Origin: an uncultured Lachnospiraceae bacterium
GTDB taxonomy: Bacteria; Bacillota; Clostridia; Lachnospirales; Lachnospiraceae
DNA length: 12,305 nucleotides
Direction: 5' to 3'
Assembly: GCA_947594085.1 (NCBI GenBank)
Contig: CANQEB010000048.1
Coordinates: forward strand, 1-12,305
The translations under genes were made by a program, and so were the position numbers. This document shows, piece after piece, positions 1-6,883 of this stretch (within the stretch, counting starts at the first letter, position 1; every line of letters begins with the position of its first letter). A model generated the notes under the pieces. That model had not been told where the DNA came from, searched no databases, and worked only from the letters and a program-made list of their open reading frames with translations.

Positions 1-982
1 CGCAATAGTACCTTCCGGCCTCCGTGTTGAGCGGGTAATTCCGCAGACAGACGATACTTCTCCCGCCCTGGTAATGCAGTACAGCCGCCTGCCGAATCGG
101 ATTGCCTGTCTCCTTGTCATCGTCTACCCGATCATAGAGGTTCAGCGAATAATCCGTATCCATGCTCGCATCCAGGTTGCGCAGGAAGCCGTCGAAGCTG
201 GACAGTGTGCCGACCGAGTAGCCGCCTTCTTCCAGCCTCCGGGCCAGATAGTCGGCGATAAACGCATTTTTCATCCAGTAAAAATCGATGAAGCTCCCGA
301 TCTCCTCCGCCTGCGCGAACGACAGATAGTCCTCCGACACCTTCAGCCGGACACGGTTGTCCTTTAAAAGCTCCAGATCCACCTGAGCCGGGTCAGACGC
401 ATAAACGCAGGCTTTTGCGCACCAGGCGCGCAGCGACTCGTTCTGGCGCGGATCAAAATCCACAGTCTGCGAGGGGTCTACACAATAAAATATACCGTCA
501 TAAACCTCATAGACAGGCGCCAGATAAATTGACCGGTCTTCGCTCCCTGCGATCTCTTCAAACGCCGCATACAGCGCGGCGTCTACCTCGATCTCCTCAT
601 TCAGATGGGCGTTGAGATAGCGTACGTTATGCTCGTTTTCATATTCCACGTCGTTGGTAAAAATGCGATAGGCATCCTCGCATGCCTCCGTGTAGAGAGA
701 AACGAGCGCTCTTTGCTCCGCCACAGGGGAATCCAAAGTCCCAAGCGGATACAGAAACGTAAAATCCGTCGCACAGTTCGCCTCTTTCGACAACGCTTCA
801 ATCTCGGTCCACCCAGCCTCCACAGCAGGTCTTCCGCTCAGCGAATAGACGATCATTCCAACACCAACGATCAGAAAAAGGAATGCGAGCGCCAGACGTA
901 CTTTCGTATGTCTGGCGTTCAGCTCAATCTTTTGTACCGGCCGCGGATGGTTCTCACGCCGGTCTCTTGCTTGTCGTCCCAA
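1..982 (-). CDS. Membrane-anchored ApbE-like (FMN transferase-like) protein, 3' end outside window
   Basis: The frame is open for 327 codons from a TTG at 982 to the window edge, so the C-terminus is missing. TTG is chosen because a stop codon sits directly upstream in frame, an AGGTG ribosome site lies about 8 bases before it, and the next Met is inside the membrane segment. A basic N-terminus is followed by one membrane helix (about residues 29-49), so the rest should be extracytoplasmic. The body resembles ApbE, which transfers FMN to threonines of exported proteins. Residues about 90-165 look like its early helix, a YLN element near 122-124 and the following strand/helix. KNAFIADYL near 238 sits where ApbE has KGYAxD, and SSFDGFL near 261 where it has a double-glycine turn. 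Key glycines are replaced, so it may be a divergent or inactive relative. It follows oppF by 73 bases with no clear terminator, so co-transcription is likely. Reading frame is secure; the family call is moderate. Confidence 0.6.
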   Translation of the reverse strand, partial: MGRQARDRRENHPRPVQKIELNARHTKVRLALAFLFLIVGVGMIVYSLSGRPAVEAGWTEIEALSKEANCATDFTFLYPLGTLDSPVAEQRALVSLYTEACEDAYRIFTNDVEYENEHNVRYLNAHLNEEIEVDAALYAAFEEIAGSEDRSIYLAPVYEVYDGIFYCVDPSQTVDFDPRQNESLRAWCAKACVYASDPAQVDLELLKDNRVRLKVSEDYLSFAQAEEIGSFIDFYWMKNAFIADYLARRLEEGGYSVGTLSSFDGFLRNLDASMDTDYSLNLYDRVDDDKETGNPIRQAAVLHYQGGRSIVCLRNYPLNTEAGRYYC

Positions 983-1055
983 TCAAATCACCTGTATTTT
1001 CGGTACTATACTCACATGCCGATCTCTGCCGGCAACCCAAATCACCGTCGACAAC

Positions 1056-2372
1056 CTAAATTACCGCCAGCAACAGCAACAGTGCAAAGATCAGCAGAAG
1101 CGTCAGGATCACGGCAAAGCCGACGATCGCGCCCTTTTTGCAGGCCTTGTAGTTGCGGATGTGCAAATGCTTCTTGAACAAAAGTGCGGCGATAATGCCG
1201 AGCACCGGCAGGAAAAACGAGAGCACGGTGTACCAGATGCTTCCCGTATCATGCACAGGCGTATTCAAAAACTGCGCTTCCGCGACCTCATCCGTCACCT
1301 CGGCGGTCGCCTTCTGCTCCGGCGTGTCGGGCCCTGCAATCTGGATCGGCTTTAACGGTACGCCCCGCTCACGAATCGCCTTGTACTCCTCGATCTCTTT
1401 CTTGTTGCCGTAGACATAATGATCATGCCCGACGCAGACAAACTCCGGCTTGTCCTCGCTGTAGTCGTGCATAGACGGATCATAAATATACTGTACCTTA
1501 TTCTTCTCCAGCTTCGGATCCGGAATCGGGATCGCGGAGATCAGAGAATGCGTGTAGGGATGCAGCGGATAGTCGAACAGCTCCTCGGCATCGGCCACCT
1601 CCACGATACGCCCCTTATAGATCACGCCGATACGGTCCGAGATAAAGCGAACGATCGACAAATCATGGGCGATAAACAAATAGGTAACCTGCTTCTCCCG
1701 CTGGAATTTCTTGAGCAGATTCAGCACCTGCGCACGGATGGACACATCCAGCGCGGAGATTGGCTCGTCCGCAACCACAAGCTCCGGCTCCATGACCATG
1801 GCGCGCGCCAGTCCGATACGCTGGCGCTGGCCGCCGGAAAACTCATGCGGATAGCGGGTCAGGTGCTCCGGCAGAAGGCCAACCTCATTGATCATGTTCT
1901 CTACCTTCTGCACACGGTCCGCCTCGTTTTTAAACAGATGGAAGTTGTACAACCCTTCCGAGATAATGTAATCTACCGTGGCACGCTCGTTCAGGGAAGC
2001 CGCCGGATCCTGGAATACCATCTGCACATTGCGGATGACTTCGCGGTCCAGAGAGTGCGGAATCTTTCCCGAAATGCGCACGCCTTTGTACTGGATCTCG
2101 CCGGCGGCCAGAGGATTCACACGGATCACCGCGCGCCCGATCGTGGTCTTTCCGGAACCGGACTCGCCCACCAGGGAGAACGTCTCGCCCTTGTAAATGT
2201 CAAAGGAAGCGTCCTGCACGGCGCGCACGGCGTCGTCTCCCTTGCCGAATGTAATATCGATATCCTTGATTGACAGCAGGATTTCTTTGCCGTTCTCCGC
2301 GATCGGCCCATGCTCCGGGAAGCGGGAGACGCGGCCGGATGTTTTATTATTCTTTTCAGTCACGTTCATCAT
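1056..2372 (-). CDS. oppF: Oligopeptide ABC transporter ATPase OppF with C-terminal membrane hairpin
   Basis: One of the two ATPases that drive peptide import, acting at the inner face of the membrane with OppD. Visible motifs: Walker A GESGSGKT at residues 69-76, Q-loop Q121, signature SGGQRQR at 179-185, Walker B LVVADEP at 198-204 with catalytic E203, H-loop H236, and the HPYT motif at 271-274 followed by the usual OppD/F tail with a single Cys near 313. All catalytic residues are present. The family normally ends soon after this at about 310-350 residues. Here 438 residues continue through a charged linker (about 343-378) into two hydrophobic segments (380-399 and 414-438) separated by a basic loop. 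The start is ATG-ATG directly after a GAGGGGAG site; the second ATG (2369) has better spacing. It begins 8 bases after the oppD stop, so the two are translated together. Confidence 0.93.
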   Translation of the reverse strand: MMNVTEKNNKTSGRVSRFPEHGPIAENGKEILLSIKDIDITFGKGDDAVRAVQDASFDIYKGETFSLVGESGSGKTTIGRAVIRVNPLAAGEIQYKGVRISGKIPHSLDREVIRNVQMVFQDPAASLNERATVDYIISEGLYNFHLFKNEADRVQKVENMINEVGLLPEHLTRYPHEFSGGQRQRIGLARAMVMEPELVVADEPISALDVSIRAQVLNLLKKFQREKQVTYLFIAHDLSIVRFISDRIGVIYKGRIVEVADAEELFDYPLHPYTHSLISAIPIPDPKLEKNKVQYIYDPSMHDYSEDKPEFVCVGHDHYVYGNKKEIEEYKAIRERGVPLKPIQIAGPDTPEQKATAEVTDEVAEAQFLNTPVHDTGSIWYTVLSFFLPVLGIIAALLFKKHLHIRNYKACKKGAIVGFAVILTLLLIFALLLLLAVI

Positions 2373-2380
2373 CTCCCCTC

Positions 2381-4129
2381 TCAGATATTGAAAGCTGCCA
2401 TCAGCTTTTCGTGGATATTCTGGATGCTCTCGGGCTTCTCCGTCTTCGGAGCGCGCGGGTCAAGCAGCCAGGTCTTTGCAAAATGCGTGTCGGTCACCGG
2501 GAACATCGGCGGTTCCACTAATGTATCGATCTTCAGGCAATATGGATTACGCGGCGCAAAGGCATCGCCCACGATCGCGTTGTAAAGCGAAGGCGGTGTA
2601 CCGGTGATCGAGTAAAGCTGCGTATTGCGCTGCGCCAGCTGCGGCAGCGACGACAGCAGCGCCCAGGTATACGGATGGCGCGGATCGTAGAAAATCTCCT
2701 CCACCGTACCGTACTCCACTACCTGCCCGCCATACAGCACCGCCACACGGTCGGCGATATTCGCCACCACGCCGAGATCGTGCGTGATAAATACCGTAGT
2801 AAAATTGAATTCCTTCTGCAGATCCTTGATCAGCTGAAGAATCTGGGCCTGAATCGTCACGTCCAGAGCCGTGGTCGGCTCGTCGCAGATCAGGATCTTA
2901 GGCTGGCACGACAGGGCGATCGCGATTACGATCCTCTGGCGCATACCGCCCGAATACTGGAATGGATAGTCGTCAAAGCGCTGCTCCGCCTTGGGAATAC
3001 CCACCTTGTGCATCAGCTCCAGCGCACGCCTGCGGGCCTCCGCCTCAGAGCAGCCCTGATGCTTGATGATCACGCTGGTGATCTGCTTTCCGATCGTGAT
3101 GATCGGGTTCAGAGACGTCATCGGATCCTGGAACACCGTGGCAATCCTTCGCCCGCGGATCTTCATCCAGTCCTGATTATACTTGATCGTAGCCAGGTTG
3201 AGCACACAGGTGCCGTGCAGCGTGTCCTCCGTCTCGTCCAGATAACGCACACGAAACGCAACCGTGTCGAATACTTTGTTGCGCTGCTGCTCATCGTTCA
3301 GATCGACGCCCATCTGCATCGCCTTTTTGAGCGCCTTGATCAGCCGGTGCGTGAGCTTCACACGCTTAAACAGCGGATAACGCCCTACGGACAGGCGGAT
3401 CTCCTTGCCAAGAATTTCGTTGCGTTTGCGTGTTTCCTCGCTGATCTCGCCCTTGATTTCCTTTTCATAGCGCGCCTTCAGCTCAGCCATCTCACGGTTG
3501 TAGCGCGCAGTAAACTCTGCGTCATGCATAGCGGCTGACTTTCTCTGCTTCTCGGTCTCCTCCTCCTGCTTCTGCATGGCCTTGATCTTCGCGTCATATT
3601 CCTTGATCTTCCGGTCGGCCTCGCGCACACGATCGCGCTCCTTGCGCGGATCATAGGTCTGCCTCTCGTTGAAAAGCTCGGTGCGCGCATCCTTCAGGGC
3701 CTTCATCTCTTCCTCAGCCCTGCTGCGCTCCTCCTCGCTTAAGTCCCCGTAATGCTTCTTCTCGCTCTCCAGCTCCATCATCTTACAGTAGGTCTTCGCC
3801 CCGAGCTCGTAGCGCGAGATCGAATTGAGGCGGGACAGAGTGCCCTTCATCAGTGATCGGGCACCGGGCGTGAGCTTCACGGTCGTATCCGCCAGCTCCG
3901 GATCATTGAAGATAATCTCGCCCTGATCGATAAAGCCGTTGGATTCCAGCATACCGGCAAAGGTCTTGGTAAACACCGACTTGCCCGAACCGGACTCACC
4001 CACGATGGCGATCGACTCGTTCTCATAGATATCCAGCGAGATCCCGCGGATTGCCGTCAGAATACGGCCACGTACACGAAATTTCACATATAAGTCTTTT
4101 ACAGATAACAGTACTTTTTTCTCTTCCAT
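2381..4129 (-). CDS. oppD: Oligopeptide ABC transporter ATPase OppD with large helical insertion
   Basis: Second ATPase of the peptide importer, partner of OppF. Walker A GESGSGKS is at residues 44-51, Q-loop Q334 in VFQDP, signature YSGGMRQR at 392-399, Walker B ILICDEP at 412-418 with E417, H-loop H450 and HPYT near 485-488. The C-terminal tail with a Cys-containing NPYCLK segment (528-533) fits OppD. Length is 582 residues against roughly 320-350 for the family. The excess lies between Walker A and the Q-loop, about 283 residues apart here against about 60 normally. The inserted stretch (about 82-318) is rich in E, K, R and A, and its part from 118 to 240 looks like long charged helices, possibly a coiled coil. 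Conserved sequence resumes at [14 protein letters not shown] (323-336). Start ATG 4129 has GGAGG with a 7-base spacer and lies 12 bases after oppC. Confidence 0.95.
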   Translation of the reverse strand: MEEKKVLLSVKDLYVKFRVRGRILTAIRGISLDIYENESIAIVGESGSGKSVFTKTFAGMLESNGFIDQGEIIFNDPELADTTVKLTPGARSLMKGTLSRLNSISRYELGAKTYCKMMELESEKKHYGDLSEEERSRAEEEMKALKDARTELFNERQTYDPRKERDRVREADRKIKEYDAKIKAMQKQEEETEKQRKSAAMHDAEFTARYNREMAELKARYEKEIKGEISEETRKRNEILGKEIRLSVGRYPLFKRVKLTHRLIKALKKAMQMGVDLNDEQQRNKVFDTVAFRVRYLDETEDTLHGTCVLNLATIKYNQDWMKIRGRRIATVFQDPMTSLNPIITIGKQITSVIIKHQGCSEAEARRRALELMHKVGIPKAEQRFDDYPFQYSGGMRQRIVIAIALSCQPKILICDEPTTALDVTIQAQILQLIKDLQKEFNFTTVFITHDLGVVANIADRVAVLYGGQVVEYGTVEEIFYDPRHPYTWALLSSLPQLAQRNTQLYSITGTPPSLYNAIVGDAFAPRNPYCLKIDTLVEPPMFPVTDTHFAKTWLLDPRAPKTEKPESIQNIHEKLMAAFNI

Positions 4130-4141
4130 ACGTCAGCCTCC

Positions 4142-5113
4142 TCACATATGCGTCCGGGGATCGGACGCGTCGCCGAGGTTCTGGCCCACGACGTACAGCA
4201 CCACCGTGATGATTGACGCGATGGCGACAGGACTCCAGAACTCCATCTCCCAGCCGGGCGTGACCATCGCGCTCTCCGCCTGATAGATCAGACGTCCCAG
4301 GGACATATCCGACATGCCAAGCCCGATGTAGGAAAGGAACACCTCGTAGGAAATGTAAGAAGGAATCTCCGTGGCCAGCAGAGTCACGATCACGCTGGTC
4401 ATAAATGGCAGGATGTTCTTCATCGCGATCTTGACCGTGGACGTCCCCAGGCATTTGGATGCCAGATTGTACTCGCGGTCACGGATGATGACCACCTGCG
4501 TACGGATAAAATATGCAATAAACAGCCAGCCGATCACCGTCAGGGCGAACACCATCGTCCAGAAGTTCGGGGCAAACAGCATTGCCATTACGGAGATCAG
4601 CAGAATCTGTGGGATATTGCCTACAATATTGTAGACCTCCGTCATAAACGCATCCACCCGCTTGGAAAATCCCCAGATGGAGCCGATGATAACGCCGACG
4701 GTCATATTGATCGCACCGCAGACGAGCGCCAGCGAAATGGAAATGCGCGATCCGTTCCAGATAGCGTCAAAGGTAGATTCGCCCGATGCCCCAGCGCCTA
4801 AGATCCACTGCAAATCTTTCCCGAAGTAAGCCATCGCGGCAGCAGGAGACAGATGCTTGGATGCGGGATCCATCAGATTGGCGAAGGGATCATAGTCCAC
4901 CAGAGACGGATAAATATAGGCAAAGGCGATCAGAAGACCCAGAAGGGTCAGCACAAAAATATTGATCTTTTTGCGGAAGAACACGCGAAACACCGAGCGC
5001 CAGTAAGAATAGCGCGGCGCTACGATCTTTTCGGATTCCAGCGCGCTGTGGTCCACATGAGAAAACAGTTCCTCCTCGGTAAGTCCTAATTTTTCTAATT
5101 CCATAGTATTCAT
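4142..5113 (-). CDS. oppC: Oligopeptide ABC transporter permease OppC
   Basis: Integral membrane subunit that pairs with OppB to form the peptide channel. With a 323-residue product it is close to the usual size. It has a cytoplasmic N-terminal arm, a first membrane helix near 51-70, an outside stretch, then a five-helix permease core from about 123 onward. The EAA loop that docks on the ATPases runs from EYNLASKCLG near 214 to NILP near 236. The ending VGQNLGDASDPR is the typical OppC tail. The segment where relatives have GTDxxGRD is altered, with GASGES before FDAIWNGSR. ATG 5113 is preferred: a GTG codon one triplet earlier (5116) would extend it by one residue, and a second ATG at 5104 is possible. 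The AGGTGAGG ribosome site overlaps the oppB stop, leaving a 4-base gap, so translational coupling is expected. Confidence 0.93.
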   Translation of the reverse strand: MNTMELEKLGLTEEELFSHVDHSALESEKIVAPRYSYWRSVFRVFFRKKINIFVLTLLGLLIAFAYIYPSLVDYDPFANLMDPASKHLSPAAAMAYFGKDLQWILGAGASGESTFDAIWNGSRISISLALVCGAINMTVGVIIGSIWGFSKRVDAFMTEVYNIVGNIPQILLISVMAMLFAPNFWTMVFALTVIGWLFIAYFIRTQVVIIRDREYNLASKCLGTSTVKIAMKNILPFMTSVIVTLLATEIPSYISYEVFLSYIGLGMSDMSLGRLIYQAESAMVTPGWEMEFWSPVAIASIITVVLYVVGQNLGDASDPRTHM

Positions 5114-5117
5114 CACC

Positions 5118-6710
5118 TCACCTGTCTTTCGTCGTAAAGGAAATCCGCGGATCGACAGCAGCCATCAGCACGTCGCCCAGGATAATGGACAACACCGACA
5201 GCACCGCGTAGAACAGCGTCACACCCACGATCACGCCGTTGTCGTAGCGGTTGATCGCCTGTGTGAGCAGGTTACCTGCACCGGGAACCACGTACACGCG
5301 CTCAGTGATGATCGCGCCCGTCATCGCGCCCAGGACGCTGCCCGGAATGCCGTGAACAATCGGGATCAGCGCGTTTTTCCAGACATGCTTGGTAAAGATC
5401 TCTCCCTCACTCAGGCCTCCCGATCTCGCGAACTTCACATAGTCCGAGTTCATCTGGTCGATCATATAGCGGCGCATCCACTTCATCAAATTGGCAATGG
5501 ATGGCAGCGCCAGGGAAACGATCGGAAGGATGTACATCAGCTTGTCGGTCGAATCCATGTCGAACAGCGTCGGCAATCCCGCCTTTCCGCCCAATGCCTT
5601 GAACAGAAAGATATAAGCCAGGCTGGGCACGGCGATGATAAACATAACATAGAACGTACCGATCTTATCGAGCAGCTTATCCTTGCGCAAAGCCATAGCC
5701 AGGCCGATCGGAAGACCAAGGACATAGGCCAGAATCGTAGAGATAATGCCGATCACAAAGGAATAGCCCAGCTTGGACATTCCCTTTTTATTCGTAATCA
5801 CATTGGTGTAGTCGTCGGTGAACCACTCGGCGTTGGACGCCGTTGCGTTCAGCGAGCCCTGCACATAAGTCGCAGTGTGAAGATTGTCCGCCCGGTCCAC
5901 TGTCACGCCCGTCGGATAGGTCACACTGGAGAGCACATAAGCGCCCTGTGGCTCCGTCATAGTGGTGAACACATCCACGCCACGATTCACGGTGTAGGAT
6001 TCCCCGAGGTTTAGCGTGAGAAGGTTCTGGTGGAAATACGGGAAGTTTTCGTCAAAATATAAGAGGTATTTATGCTTTGTGCCGTTGCCGATGATCGCCG
6101 GAGAAAACACTTTTTTGGATGCGCCCTCCGGATTTTTGGTCGGATCAAAGAGCGTGAAGGTAAGCCCTCTCTTTCCCATGTCGATATAGTCCGGCACATA
6201 GTGGATGTTATCCACAAAAAACATTTTCGTAAAGTAATCGACAGCCCGCTGCAGAAGCGGAATGTCCCGGGATGCAAAAAGCTGCGGCTGGCCGCCGTCG
6301 CGAAGCTGTCCGTTCCGCTTGGCATCCGCGTCCAGGCGCTGAATCTTATATCCCTTTGACTCGTAATATTCTGTAAATTTAGCTACATACTCGGCGGTGA
6401 TCTCGGAATCCGCGTCAGCGGTGCGTCCGATCTGCACAGCAGCGGCACGGGTCTCCTCGTCGATCTCGCCCTCAAGCGCCAGCAGGTTCACATAGTCCGC
6501 ATAGGGAACGTAGTCCAGATATCCGAAATCCTCCAGGCGGGACTGCTCATAGGTGACGCGGTTGTTGCTGGCCGTATGGTTATAGTTTGGATCTCCGGAG
6601 AATACCTTGTTCCGGTCCAGCAGAGAATAGATCAGCAGCATCACGATTAATACCACGCAGATGATCGAAATCAGGCCGTGCAGCAGACGTTTGACAACAT
6701 ATTTTCCCAT
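5118..6710 (-). CDS. oppB: Oligopeptide ABC transporter permease OppB with large external domain
   Basis: The other membrane subunit of the peptide channel. The N-terminus KYVVKRLLHGLISI leads into a first membrane helix (about 10-30), as in the OppB/DppB family. The permease core at about 313-517 has the remaining helices, and the EAA loop begins DYVKFARSGGLSEGEIF at 423 and ends NALIP at 450. GAGNLLTQAI (477-486) and the ending MAAVDPRI are also typical. Length is 530 residues against about 310 for the family. The extra sequence lies between helix 1 and helix 2, residues about 31-310, and should be outside the membrane. The normal LNLGES motif is recognisable at 233-238, so most new material is at 31-230. 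Start ATG 6710 has GAGGT about 8 bases upstream. It follows oppA after a 173-base gap with two hairpins and has no strong promoter of its own. Confidence 0.94.
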   Translation of the reverse strand: MGKYVVKRLLHGLISIICVVLIVMLLIYSLLDRNKVFSGDPNYNHTASNNRVTYEQSRLEDFGYLDYVPYADYVNLLALEGEIDEETRAAAVQIGRTADADSEITAEYVAKFTEYYESKGYKIQRLDADAKRNGQLRDGGQPQLFASRDIPLLQRAVDYFTKMFFVDNIHYVPDYIDMGKRGLTFTLFDPTKNPEGASKKVFSPAIIGNGTKHKYLLYFDENFPYFHQNLLTLNLGESYTVNRGVDVFTTMTEPQGAYVLSSVTYPTGVTVDRADNLHTATYVQGSLNATASNAEWFTDDYTNVITNKKGMSKLGYSFVIGIISTILAYVLGLPIGLAMALRKDKLLDKIGTFYVMFIIAVPSLAYIFLFKALGGKAGLPTLFDMDSTDKLMYILPIVSLALPSIANLMKWMRRYMIDQMNSDYVKFARSGGLSEGEIFTKHVWKNALIPIVHGIPGSVLGAMTGAIITERVYVVPGAGNLLTQAINRYDNGVIVGVTLFYAVLSVLSIILGDVLMAAVDPRISFTTKDR

Positions 6711-6739
6711 GTATCTGACCTCGCTATCCGTTTACTGAC

Positions 6740-6776
6740 GGGAGACTTTTGCACAGCAATGCGCCAAAGATCTCCC
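6740..6776 (-). promoter_or_regulatory. Long stem-loop upstream of oppB
   Basis: In the transcript, GGGAGAUCUUU followed by GCGCA pairs with UGUGC followed by AAAAGUCUCCC around a four-base UUGC loop. That gives about 16 base pairs, including wobbles, with one mismatch and one bulged G. No U-run follows, so it does not look like a terminator. It ends about 29 bases before the oppB start codon. It could protect the oppA message from 3' decay or affect oppB translation. The pairing is visible; the role is inferred. Confidence 0.5.
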
Positions 6777-6787
6777 CTGTAAGATAA

Positions 6788-6817
6788 GAGGGGGAGTGGA
6801 AAACTCCGCTCCCCCTC
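6788..6817 (-). terminator. GC-rich hairpin after oppA, possible leaky terminator or mRNA stabiliser
   Basis: Twelve-position stem (6788-6799 with 6806-6817) around a six-base loop. The minus-strand transcript has one C-A mismatch; the opposite strand has a U-G wobble there instead. On the oppA side it is followed by UUAUCUUAC, a weak U-tract, so full termination is unlikely. A hairpin here would let oppA be made in excess over the membrane and ATPase genes, which is common in binding-protein operons. That role is inferred. Confidence 0.5.
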
Positions 6818-6883
6818 GTGTACATTGTTATGTCATATTCCAATAAGGTAAGCCCTTATAGTGCTTTTTCGGTCAGATTGGAT

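Noticed and set aside
1005..1036. Possible promoter before the ApbE-like gene (TATAGT with TTGCCG upstream)
   Set aside because: The -35 box is poor and the 19-base spacer is long; co-transcription with oppF explains the gene as well.
1419..2273. 284-codon plus-strand ORF opposite oppF
   Set aside because: The minus-strand frame holds every ABC ATPase motif; the plus-strand product is an Arg/His-rich shadow without a domain.
2675..3538. 287-codon plus-strand ORF opposite oppD
   Set aside because: Antisense shadow of the OppD ATPase and its charged insertion; the product shows no motif.
4023..4454. 143-codon minus-strand ORF across the oppC-oppD junction
   Set aside because: Out-of-frame reading of two well-supported genes; composition is typical of a shadow frame.
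5352..6014. 220-codon plus-strand ORF opposite oppB
   Set aside because: Antisense to conserved permease sequence, with an His/Arg/Gln-rich product lacking features.
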